Shown here piece by piece: positions 27,645-34,984 of a DNA stretch of 64,000 nt (the stretch's first letter is position 1; each line of letters opens with the position of its first letter). The stretch is from Haloarcula marismortui ATCC 43049 (GTDB taxonomy: Archaea; Halobacteriota; Halobacteria; Halobacteriales; Haloarculaceae), in NCBI RefSeq assembly GCF_000011085.1, contig NC_006393.1, positions 62,001 to 126,000 of the forward strand. The letters are read 5' to 3'. The position numbers and the translations under genes are program-made. The notes beneath the pieces are model-generated. The model worked only from the letters and a program-made list of their open reading frames with translations. It did not search any database and was not told the DNA's origin.

Positions 27645-28133
27645 TCAGAAGTGGACGTCGGCGGGGACGATCCAGAGGTTGTCACTCTCGTCCAGAAGCC
27701 GGTCAAGCTGCGTCCGATCGCGAATCCCGCATCCGTGTTCCTCGTACAGTGCAATCTCTGGACCCTTGGCGGCTCCGACTCTCTGGAACGCACATCGAGC
27801 GAGGTCTTTGTCGCGCATAATCTCCTCGTCTGAAAGCTCGTCGAGGGCGTCTTTGACCGTCTGGAGATTACGCTCGAACGCTGACTTCGTTGTCTCCCAG
27901 CCATCCCCAAGGAGTTCTTGGCCGGCCTCGGAGTCGACCGGGGCCGCGGTCGGACGCTCGCCCCACCGGGATTTGCCTGCGACGGTGGAACTCTCGTCGA
28001 ACGTGACGTAGTAGTCGAACACTGCGTCTGAGTGCCTGTCGACGCCGACCAGGTTGTCGAAGACGCCCTTGCCAGCGGCGAGTGCTGCGTCTGCTGTCGA
28101 TGCCTCAACGAGCGCGTAGATGAGCATATGCAT
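27645..28133 (-). CDS. Conserved haloarchaeal plasmid-type protein, 162 residues
   Basis: ATG 28133 (MHMLIYALVEASTADAALAA), chosen over an upstream GTG because the leader hairpin separates them. The protein is alpha/beta and acidic: FDNLVGVDRHSDAVFDYYV, AFERNLQTVKDALDELSDEE, LWIVPADVHF at the end. I recognise the overall sequence type from haloarchaeal accessory regions but know no function. No Cys cluster, signal or membrane segment. It is encoded within the array of small minus-strand genes. Confidence 0.75.
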   Translation of the reverse strand: MHMLIYALVEASTADAALAAGKGVFDNLVGVDRHSDAVFDYYVTFDESSTVAGKSRWGERPTAAPVDSEAGQELLGDGWETTKSAFERNLQTVKDALDELSDEEIMRDKDLARCAFQRVGAAKGPEIALYEEHGCGIRDRTQLDRLLDESDNLWIVPADVHF

Positions 28134-28210
28134 TGGTAGATCGTGACCTGCCGGTGCTCCACGCACTGCAGTCAGTGCAACGCCGGCACCCTCGTCGGCG
28201 CACACAAAAG
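28134..28210 (-). promoter_or_regulatory. TTTTGTG-hairpin leader of the 28133 gene
   Basis: CTTTTGTG (28210-28203) is followed by a two-part stem: TGCCGG/CCGGCA outside and GCACT-gactgc-AGTGC inside. The ATG is 69 nt downstream of the box. Confidence 0.55.
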
Positions 28211-28265
28211 TACGCTACACGAGGTCGGTCTGACATCGAGCCCACTCTAGAAGCTGGCGTCTCGC

Positions 28266-28631
28266 TTACAGGAGACGAGCGAGGGACTGCTTGAGACGGC
28301 CCTTCAGGCCGGATGTTGTGAGGACTTCAATCTCGACGACACAAGAACACAGTAGCAACAGTTCGCCACATGCGGGGCACTCCTCGTAGTCACAGAGCCG
28401 ATGATGGACCTCGCCGTGCTCGACGCCACACGCAGGACACGACTGGTCGCGCCACCGTTCGAGGTCGACGGTAACGGCCCGTTCGTTGCTCTGGAGGACT
28501 TGCAGCTTGTACGTGAGATACTGGCTCCCCTCGCCCCACGGGATCGGGTCATGGGCTTGCCCGTCGACGTAGTAGCGTTTGTCGACACACGCCGACGCCG
28601 ACCGTGGCCGGCGGCAGTCGGGACAACACAT
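28266..28631 (-). CDS. Zinc-finger protein with multiple Cys pairs, 121 residues
   Basis: ATG 28631 follows directly on the TAG of the upstream small gene (TAGATG), so the two are translationally coupled. The protein carries MCCPDC at the N-terminus, SCPACGVEHGEVHHRLC, ECPACGELLLLCSC and a basic C-terminus (LKGRLKQSLARLL). These Cys pairs could form at least two zinc ribbons. The middle (YLTYKLQVLQSNERAVTVDL) is beta-rich. Function unknown; nucleic-acid binding is plausible. Confidence 0.75.
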   Translation of the reverse strand: MCCPDCRRPRSASACVDKRYYVDGQAHDPIPWGEGSQYLTYKLQVLQSNERAVTVDLERWRDQSCPACGVEHGEVHHRLCDYEECPACGELLLLCSCVVEIEVLTTSGLKGRLKQSLARLL

Positions 28632-28769
28632 CTACCTCTCACCTCGGGGACGCCCCTGAAACACCTCGCCACTCGTCTGTGCCTGCCGGTGTTGGGCACG
28701 AATGTCCGGTCGGTCGTCGGCTTCGGTGCTTGGAGACTGTTCGTCGACGGACTGCTGTTCGGTGCTCAT
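28632..28769 (-). CDS. Small acidic protein, 45 residues
   Basis: ATG 28769 to TAG 28632, immediately abutting the start of the next gene. The sequence (MSTEQQSVDEQSPSTEADDR onward) is polar, probably disordered, with no Cys. Its leader hairpin and abutment with the following zinc-finger gene support its reality. It may serve mainly as a leader cistron for that gene. Confidence 0.6.
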   Translation of the reverse strand: MSTEQQSVDEQSPSTEADDRPDIRAQHRQAQTSGEVFQGRPRGER

Positions 28770-28809
28770 GTTCGGGTAACCCCTCACTCTCTCGGGGGGA
28801 CACAAAATC
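28770..28809 (-). promoter_or_regulatory. TTTTGTG-hairpin leader of the 28769 gene
   Basis: ATTTTGTG (28808-28801), then CCCC-ccgagagagtga-GGGG, then the ATG 31 nt after the box. Confidence 0.6.
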
Positions 28810-28837
28810 ACCAGTGCGAGTACGCGACCGACAGGAT

Positions 28838-29017
28838 TCAGGCCTCAGCGACGTCCCAGACAGAGAGATGACCACTGGAACAGACGCTGGCGTGACGCCC
28901 GACAGCCATGCAGGGCCCGTACTCTCCGTCGACAGACGCGATGCGCTTGGCGTCGAAGATCGGCGCGTCGCACTCGTCGGTTCTGCAGGTCATATACTGG
29001 GACGAGTCACTGGACAT
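28838..29017 (-). CDS. Small Cys/His protein, 59 residues
   Basis: ATG 29017 overlaps the stop of the upstream gene (TGATG), so the two are coupled and no separate leader is present. Features: MSSDSSQYMTCRTDECDAPI with a CxxxxC pair, then YGPCMAVGRHASVCSSGH near the C-terminus, giving four Cys and two His that could bind zinc. Function unknown. Confidence 0.68.
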   Translation of the reverse strand: MSSDSSQYMTCRTDECDAPIFDAKRIASVDGEYGPCMAVGRHASVCSSGHLSVWDVAEA

Positions 29018-29277
29018 CACGCATCGCCCGCCATCGCTTGGTGACGGAGCTCACTTTCGTCTGGCAGGTTCCAGCCGTGGTACTCGCGAGCGATGTGGCG
29101 TGCTCGCTTGACGTTGACTACGACGCCGGCTGCTGGAGACTGATGCGCCTCAACGCGCGCTTTCAGATATGCAGGATGGTTGCGTGTGTACGTGCCAAAG
29201 CCGAGGCTGTCTGGCCCGTTCTGAGTCATGACGACGTATCCCTCTAACTTGGTCTGGATCGCGTGTTCCTCTGACAT
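29017..29277 (-). CDS. Hypothetical protein, 86 residues
   Basis: ATG 29277. Sequence MSEEHAIQTKLEGYVVMTQN, then ARVEAHQSPAAGVVVNVKRA, then REYHGWNLPDESELR. Mixed alpha/beta without Cys, membrane or signal segments. First gene of a two-gene unit with the Cys/His protein at 28838. The leader element lies 51 nt upstream. No family recognised. Confidence 0.65.
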   Translation of the reverse strand: MSEEHAIQTKLEGYVVMTQNGPDSLGFGTYTRNHPAYLKARVEAHQSPAAGVVVNVKRARHIAREYHGWNLPDESELRHQAMAGDA

Positions 29278-29337
29278 AACTGGAGGTCAAGACGCTCTCT
29301 CTGGAACGCCTCTCGCCCGGCGGAGGCTCACAAAATA
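29278..29337 (-). promoter_or_regulatory. TTTTGTG-hairpin leader of the 29277 gene
   Basis: ATTTTGTG (29336-29329), then GCCTC-cgccgggcga-GAGGC. The ATG is 51 nt from the box, with GACCTCC and other purine-poor sequence between. The same leader, with substitutions, recurs at 30921-30928 without its gene. Confidence 0.6.
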
Positions 29338-29395
29338 CGGGTGAGTTCCCTTGTTGTCAGACTAAGATTGCTTTATTAGCTCGATCTATGCAATC
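29308..29395. repeat. Left copy of an imperfect duplication (leader plus end of a preceding gene)
   Basis: Aligns with 30891-30974: both contain GAGGCTCACAAAATACGGG, then a variable part, then a stretch that on the minus strand ends a reading frame with E-x-x-x-(K/E)-Q-S-stop. The left copy is the 3' tail of a lost paralogue of the 30951-31196 gene. The DNA between the copies (about 1.5 kb) carries the Mrr-like gene. No gene is seen in 29396-29655. Confidence 0.6.
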
Positions 29396-29655
29396 GCGCC
29401 GTCGTTGGACCCTCCCAACAGATCCTGGCGCGCGGTCGCACACTGTCAGGAGTAGTCTGGAAACCATCGCAACCCATGTGAACATTATACATAATTCAAA
29501 AAAGTGGAGGTGTCGCTGCCTCTCTCAGGCCGTCGTGACGACGTGTTGATGTTGTGGGGAAGCCAGTTTTACAATTCAACAACCGCAAAATGAACTTGCT
29601 ATCCTAGATAATACCTGAACCGTGACCTCAACAAACTCAGGGCTTTGTGAGTATC

Positions 29656-30771
29656 TTAACGCCCTTTATAATACGGGTCCCATTCACCGTCGGAGTAGTC
29701 TATGCAACCCACACTCCATCCACAACCATTCCAGAACCGATCAAGAACCGGTTTCAATGCCTGAGGTGTAGATTCGTCGAACGCTGTAATTTCAGCACGA
29801 GTAAGTGACATGGTCTCTCTTGGGATTTTTGCATCTTGTGGACCGTGAACGCGCTTTTCATACCACATCTCAACATCTTTGAAACCATGGACCGTAAGAT
29901 ATGCGAATATGGGCGGTTTCGCTCCAATCTCTTTCAAGCACTTCAACGATCCACGAACCGTTTTGACCACCTCTGTGTCGAATTTATGTGCTGGGAACGT
30001 TCCATCATGGCCGACAAAGTAGGTTGAAACAGCCTCAATCCACCCATCCTCGTGAATGAATGTGTAGTCACGATGCTCGTCAGCGCCTCTCTCACGAACA
30101 AAAGTTTTACCAATATCAATTGGATCGCCGTCGAACGGAGCCTCTTCATCTCCGAACTTAGGTGGCGTCGGCAATTCAGAGGGGGGAACCCCATATTCCA
30201 TGCTCTCCATTCCATTCGGTAGCAGGTGAATCGCCACAAAGGGACCGTCTTCAAGATTTACAGGGATTTCCTCCCGATCTATTATTGCTTCAATTCGTGA
30301 CTGCTTCAAATCTTCAATAGCCTCAATGCTGTCTGGCCTTCCCTGCGGATCGACACCCAAATGACGTTGAGCAATTTCGGGCAGGTCTGTCTCAAGCTTA
30401 TTACGCAACCGCTCAAGATGCCACAGATCAAGTTCCCAATCGTACTCTTCTCGAACTTCTTCTCGCATATCCATCTCCTGCTGACCAGTCACTTCTTGAT
30501 TCGTCACAAAGACAAATATCTCATATTCTCGCTCGTGATCTCCTGCCTTAGAAGCATCTTTACGAAGTTTCTGTCGCCACGTTTTTTGTTTACTGTAATG
30601 TGCTATACCTGCTTGACCACCGATGGTCACATATGCGTCTCGTCCGGCGTCAGTTCCTTGGGTTCCACTCGGATTAACATCGTATCCGTATGCGGAGAGA
30701 ACATCTGAAGCCAACTGTTCTAATGTGTCTGGTTGAATACGTAAAAGTGCGATCTCGGTATCTGTCGTCAT
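29656..30771 (-). CDS. Mrr-like restriction endonuclease-fold protein
   Basis: Start taken at ATG 30771 (MTTDTEIALLRIQPDTLEQL), giving 371 residues; an upstream ATG at 30855 is less likely. Residues 10-60 resemble the Mrr/PD-(D/E)XK N-domain: a helix (LEQLASDVLSAYGYDV), then GTQGTDAGRDAYVTIG and AGIAHYSKQKTW in place of the usual catalytic QxK strand. The rest is unfamiliar. It is likely a DNA-targeting defence protein. The gene is less GC-rich than its neighbours, lies between duplicated 80-bp segments, and begins a defence-like block, all suggesting acquisition by transfer. Confidence 0.65.
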   Translation of the reverse strand: MTTDTEIALLRIQPDTLEQLASDVLSAYGYDVNPSGTQGTDAGRDAYVTIGGQAGIAHYSKQKTWRQKLRKDASKAGDHEREYEIFVFVTNQEVTGQQEMDMREEVREEYDWELDLWHLERLRNKLETDLPEIAQRHLGVDPQGRPDSIEAIEDLKQSRIEAIIDREEIPVNLEDGPFVAIHLLPNGMESMEYGVPPSELPTPPKFGDEEAPFDGDPIDIGKTFVRERGADEHRDYTFIHEDGWIEAVSTYFVGHDGTFPAHKFDTEVVKTVRGSLKCLKEIGAKPPIFAYLTVHGFKDVEMWYEKRVHGPQDAKIPRETMSLTRAEITAFDESTPQALKPVLDRFWNGCGWSVGCIDYSDGEWDPYYKGR

Positions 30772-30890
30772 ATCTAAACACAACAGATTCCGACTATTTG
30801 ATTGTCCTGAACGAATTCTTGAGTGAAGTGTTACCGGTGAGATTATAATTGGCAAGTACGTTCTCTGTTACCGGGTTCTGATCGAATTTG

Positions 30891-30974
30891 GTCGAAATCC
30901 ACCTCTTCCGGTAGAGGCTCACAAAATACGGGCGAGTCCGTGCTGTTGGGCTAGGATTGCTCTAGTGGCTCGAC
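30891..30974. repeat. Right copy of the imperfect duplication, with an orphan leader
   Basis: Counterpart of 29308-29395. Contains the box (CACAAAAT at 30921-30928 on the plus strand) and a GCCTC/GAGG hairpin, but the gene it should precede is absent; the next ATG on that strand is about 150 nt away (Mrr-like gene). Confidence 0.55.
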
Positions 30975-31196
30975 CCACTCGGGAGCACAATCGTGTGTGC
31001 CGCCGTAGATCGAGTGGTCGGGATACTGGTCGTCGTCAGCCTCGACAGCGACGATCACGTTGCTGCCGGAACACGAAATCTCTGTAACGGTTCCGACGAC
31101 TACATCGAGTGGGCCGTCTCCCTCGGTCCAGTCGGCTCGAACGTGGTCGCCGCGGTCGAAGTCATACTCCTCGAAGGAAGGTGCTGTCGTACTCAT
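30951..31196 (-). CDS. Small beta-rich protein, 81 residues
   Basis: ATG 31196 (MSTTAPSFEEYDFDRGDHV), chosen over upstream frames because of the leader ending 25 nt before it. The protein (HVRADWTEGDGPLDVVVGTV, then TEISCSGSNVIVAVEADD) has the look of a small beta-barrel, perhaps SH3/Tudor-like, ending WVEPLEQS. Its 3' tail is duplicated at 29374. Function unknown. Confidence 0.7.
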   Translation of the reverse strand: MSTTAPSFEEYDFDRGDHVRADWTEGDGPLDVVVGTVTEISCSGSNVIVAVEADDDQYPDHSIYGGTHDCAPEWVEPLEQS

Positions 31197-31229
31197 GCTC
31201 TCCTCTGGCTCCGAGGGAGACACAAAATG
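31197..31229 (-). promoter_or_regulatory. TTTTGTG-hairpin leader of the 31196 gene
   Basis: ATTTTGTG (31228-31221), then TCTCCcTC-ggagcca-GAGGAGA, then GC and the ATG. The Shine-Dalgarno-like GAGGAGA is the 3' arm of the hairpin. Confidence 0.65.
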
Positions 31230-31281
31230 GCTCGGATGCCAGCCAGAGTGCTGATGGGTTTCGCCGAGAGAAGAAGAACTG

Positions 31282-31455
31282 ATGCCCGAATTCCGGGTCC
31301 GGAAACCCGATGGCTGGACGACCGTCTCGTTTCCCGACGAAGTTGCGACGATCTCGGTTGTCGGTGGGAAGGTCGACGGCCAACTTTGCCTGACCTTCAC
31401 CGGCGAACGGGAGGGCGGGACGAGTGTCGTTTTGGATCGGCTACTGCCGAGTTAG
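31282..31455 (+). CDS. Small plus-strand protein, 57 residues
   Basis: ATG 31282 to TAG 31455. Sequence MPEFRVRKPDGWTTVSFPDE, then VATISVVGGKVDGQLCLTFT and LDRLLPS. A compact, beta-rich, balanced composition and GC-rich third positions suggest a real gene between two minus-strand genes. No family recognised. It could instead be a fragment. Confidence 0.45.
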   Translation: MPEFRVRKPDGWTTVSFPDEVATISVVGGKVDGQLCLTFTGEREGGTSVVLDRLLPS

Positions 31456-31642
31456 TCATTTTTCTGTATACGGGTTCTTTGTTGATCAGAGGGTGTGAAA
31501 CAACTGCTCAGTAAGTCTGCGAATGTTCGCTGTAGATTCTCCCAGATTGCGTTGATGTTCATAACGGCTTGCTGAATACACAGCGCGAGTACAGCACTCT
31601 GATTGGTTGAGAACTCTCTGATATTGCAACCCAATTCCTGAC

Positions 31643-33487
31643 TCAATATGAGTACCTCGGTGTAGGCATGAGTGGGTGTCGCTCTGTAATCTCCGGCAAG
31701 AATTCCGAGAAGAGCATGGATAGATCATCAGTGTTGCTGGTATTGAGCTCCGAACTCTCAGTAACACAGGAGACAGTGATATCGTGTGTTTCGAGCGATT
31801 CTACAGCCGATTCTGCTGGTGGTTCCCAGGTCCATACTTCGCCCTTGACCGTCCAATCTGACTCGAATCGATCTGTCTTCCGCAATAGCTGCTGACGTGT
31901 CTTATCAACGCCAGCTGCAGCGAGGTCCGTCTTGCACTCGATCACCCGAATGAATCCATCATGTTCAACCCAGACATCGATTTCCTCGCCGTCCCGTGTA
32001 TCACTCCAGTGAACCTGCGAACCGGTATACCGGTGTGCCAGAACATATGCCGTGAGTAACTCCACAAGTACCCCGCGGCCAGCCTCTATCGCCTTCAGCA
32101 TCTGAGTATTCGCCCGTGTCTGAAGAACGTAATCGTCGGATAACCGACCGGCAACAGCATCAATAAACTCCTGCCGTTCGACCTGAATCGCTGTCCTTTC
32201 AACTGGCGTATCTGGGATCTCCTCAATAAGCGATTCAATGCGTTTGATTCTGTACTCTCCCTCGATTTCGAAATCCGCCGCTACGTTGTTGAATATCAGC
32301 CAGCCCGATGGATCACCGAGGCTCCTCTCAGGCACTCTTTGCAAAATCGCATACGAGACCAGATTCCCTCTTTCGACTGGGTGATTGAATCGAGTGACGT
32401 GAAGCGGGACCGTCTCATCGAATTGGTCGTATGTGGCTGTCAGTCCCCGGATAACTGTCTCAATGAGCGGCGTTCGACTGAAACTCCCTCCGCCCAGCCA
32501 TTCACCCTGCTCAAACCATATCAATCCGTACCCAACCCTCGCGGCTGGTTCTAACTTATCTAACGGTGGAGCACTGCTATCGGAAATAAGTGGGCCGATA
32601 TACTGCTTGAGAGGTCCACCCGTCCAGTGGAGGAGATCTCCCGCTTCGAGGGAGAGACTAGTGAGATCGTCTGGATAACGAGCGTCCAAGGGCTTCAAGA
32701 CGACCTCCTCGATCTGAGGCCGATACAAACTCAACGCGGTTTCATTACTCTGTTCGATGCCAACCTGCTCCCGTTCCCACAAGTCACGCCGCGTGTAGCG
32801 GTCGCTCTGTGTGAGATCTTCAATCCCTGAATCAACGTATTCCTCAGGGTTGAGAACGGTTGACCACAGATACTGAAGAGTTGCAGCGTAGCCCTGCACA
32901 GAGCTTTCTCTGAAACCTCCGTCTAACCAACTGTTGAGATTCGACGGTCCATAACCGACCGGCCGGTTATTTCGGGTCTGTTGGAACGCGATGTAGAGGT
33001 TCAAAATAACAGCGTCACGGCGTATTCGGGCAGGGGGTACATCCACATTGACCGGGTCGAAATTCTGCTCAAGTCGCCTACGTATCTCTAACAGTGGTCC
33101 TATCGCTTCTGCAACTTCGGAAATGAGCGACGCAGGTTCAGGTGAAGAGCACCCTCGGAGGGCTGACTGTATTTGATTGCAGTTCCGATACAGGTTCAGT
33201 GTCTCTGAGGAGTGTGGAATCTCTGAGAGTGGTGGAAGTTGCGCCAGTGCACGGCGTGTAATATAATCTTCTTCCAGTTCCAAGTCTTGGTTATGTCGGG
33301 AAAGATATAGAAAATGACGGAGTCCGGTTTCGATGAACACTGGATAGCCGGAAACAAAGGTTTTAGCGGTGACCTCGCTCTCAGCGAGCCACTCGGTTAC
33401 TGCCTCTGACTGCGTAGCAGTACGTAAAATCTCCAGTGTTGACCAGATGTCGCCTGCTCGCCATCCAAGTTCGTCTGTTGCACTCAT
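31643..33487 (-). CDS. PD-(D/E)XK nuclease-domain protein, 614 residues (candidate defence effector)
   Basis: The N-terminal 430 residues are helical and unfamiliar. The C-terminus carries a PD-(D/E)XK core: a helix with GVLVELLTAYVLAHR, then VHWSDTRDGEEIDVWVEHDG and FIRVIECKTDLAAAGV. Asp of EIDV and Glu/Lys of ECK are the expected catalytic residues, at about residues 500-525. A large unknown domain plus terminal PD-(D/E)XK nuclease is common in anti-phage or plasmid-competition systems (established pattern; application here is inference). The gene has moderate GC and lies between an Mrr-like gene and two HEPN-like genes. It is apparently monocistronic. Confidence 0.7.
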   Translation of the reverse strand: MSATDELGWRAGDIWSTLEILRTATQSEAVTEWLAESEVTAKTFVSGYPVFIETGLRHFLYLSRHNQDLELEEDYITRRALAQLPPLSEIPHSSETLNLYRNCNQIQSALRGCSSPEPASLISEVAEAIGPLLEIRRRLEQNFDPVNVDVPPARIRRDAVILNLYIAFQQTRNNRPVGYGPSNLNSWLDGGFRESSVQGYAATLQYLWSTVLNPEEYVDSGIEDLTQSDRYTRRDLWEREQVGIEQSNETALSLYRPQIEEVVLKPLDARYPDDLTSLSLEAGDLLHWTGGPLKQYIGPLISDSSAPPLDKLEPAARVGYGLIWFEQGEWLGGGSFSRTPLIETVIRGLTATYDQFDETVPLHVTRFNHPVERGNLVSYAILQRVPERSLGDPSGWLIFNNVAADFEIEGEYRIKRIESLIEEIPDTPVERTAIQVERQEFIDAVAGRLSDDYVLQTRANTQMLKAIEAGRGVLVELLTAYVLAHRYTGSQVHWSDTRDGEEIDVWVEHDGFIRVIECKTDLAAAGVDKTRQQLLRKTDRFESDWTVKGEVWTWEPPAESAVESLETHDITVSCVTESSELNTSNTDDLSMLFSEFLPEITERHPLMPTPRYSY

Positions 33488-33901
33488 TTGTGTGACTGTC
33501 GTTGTAACGATTTGCTTCTGCGGATAATTATACTGTTCCGATACTTGTTGACGTGGATATAATATTGATGTTGTTGTAGATTATCTCAGTAGAGAATACC
33601 GGTGGTCAACCACACCGACCAAATGGTCACTGGGAGAATCGTATGGGGAGACACTGCTGAATTCATTCTCTATCTCGTACACCGATTTGTCAATTCCAGA
33701 GTATTTCAACAGAGCCTAATATCTGAGTCTGAAGGCCAGATTGATTGTATTCTTATGTGTATGGATGACGGTATTCCTCTTGCTTTGAGCCCCCTTCTAA
33801 TACCGACCAGAATTTGGAAGCATTACTGAATAGGCGTGTTTTCAACTACTGCTAGCGACGGGTAATTGATTTGGCAGTGACGCAACGAGTAGTAGACAAC
33901 A
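33488..33901. other. Divergent intergenic region of the defence-like block
   Basis: About 400 bases between two divergent genes. A 75-codon GTG-started frame (33602-33829) is possible but has no recognisable motif. AT-rich promoter-like DNA (ATATAATATTGATG) is at about 33558-33571. Confidence 0.4.
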
Positions 33902-34882
33902 ATGGCTGAGGATGAGGACCAGCATACCGGCTTCGTTCCTTGGAGCAAACGCAACACCTCCTTTGAGGAAAAAGTCAAGGAAGACTTGGCTGGGACGGCA
34001 CAGGACCGCCTCGCCAACGTGGTCTCCGAGTACTCCAAGAAATGGGTGATCATCGAAACCGCCCGGAAGCACGAAGGCGAATTCGGGGTGACGAAAGGTG
34101 ACTTCGACCGGAGCCAGTCGGTGAACGACTTGCGGAGACTGCAGACTGGGTTGCTGAAGCACGTGGACAGGGACAAGGCATTGACCTACATCGAGTTCCT
34201 GTTGAATACGTCTTGGTCGGAGTGTGATGGGCACAAGGACCGGGTGGCTGACTTGATGAAGATGGATGATAAGATCCGTCGGGTACTACGGGAAGAGCGG
34301 ATTATGATGGAGTTGAAGCCGGAGCGAGACCAGCTTCCGTTGGTCGAAACCGAGGACCATCTCGGTAGGGAGACCGAGACGCTATACGACCCCGATGAGT
34401 TCGGTTCGTTCCAGTTCGAGAAGTTGGCGGACCAGTCGTTTGTCGAGGCGGATCAGCGGCTTCGCGGCTTGACCAAGGGTGAGAGGTGGGAGGACGAGTT
34501 AGCAGGGTACAATGAGGCGTGGGAATTGTACGAGGACGGGACGTTTACCTTCCATATCGCTGAGAAATTGTACAATAGCTTGGAGGCGGTGACTCAGAAA
34601 ATCTGCGTCGAACTTGAGGATTGGGGAGATGAGGGCGATAGCTTCGGGGATTATATTGAGCAGATGCGGGGAAACGGCTTGTTTGAGCCAAACGGTGCGA
34701 TGCAGCATGAGTGGCAGCAGATTCTAAAGGGAGTGCAGACCGGTGTGGGTCGGACCGGCGGTGATCGGAAACGGCATGGACGGATTGACCAGGACTACGC
34801 GATCCTGCTGCTTCACCAGGTGGCGTCCTTCCTCGGATTCATCATCAAGAGATACGAATCAGAATACGGCATTTCCTCCTGA
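33902..34882 (+). CDS. HEPN/Abi_C-like protein, 326 residues
   Basis: A charged helical protein. The C-terminal 120 residues resemble the abortive-infection C-terminal type of HEPN domain: TFHIAEKLYNSLEAVTQKIC, EWQQILKGVQTGVGRTGGDR, RKRHGRIDQDYAILLLHQVA. The Arg...His arrangement in RTGGDRKRHG recalls the HEPN ribonuclease motif. HEPN proteins often act as RNA-cleaving toxins in defence. The next gene is also HEPN-like. No antitoxin-like partner is seen beside it. Family assignment is by pattern and remains tentative. Confidence 0.55.
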   Translation: MAEDEDQHTGFVPWSKRNTSFEEKVKEDLAGTAQDRLANVVSEYSKKWVIIETARKHEGEFGVTKGDFDRSQSVNDLRRLQTGLLKHVDRDKALTYIEFLLNTSWSECDGHKDRVADLMKMDDKIRRVLREERIMMELKPERDQLPLVETEDHLGRETETLYDPDEFGSFQFEKLADQSFVEADQRLRGLTKGERWEDELAGYNEAWELYEDGTFTFHIAEKLYNSLEAVTQKICVELEDWGDEGDSFGDYIEQMRGNGLFEPNGAMQHEWQQILKGVQTGVGRTGGDRKRHGRIDQDYAILLLHQVASFLGFIIKRYESEYGISS

Positions 34883-34984
34883 ATAACCCGTCCTCAGTTA
34901 CTGTTCCTCATTGACTGCTACCTGAAGGTAACGCTAACGCACCATTTTATCCCGAGTTAAGTCCAAAACACCGGGAGAGCCGTA

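Noticed and set aside
31452-31646. Short minus-strand frame before the PD-(D/E)XK gene
   Set aside because: No leader or motif; composition like non-coding DNA.
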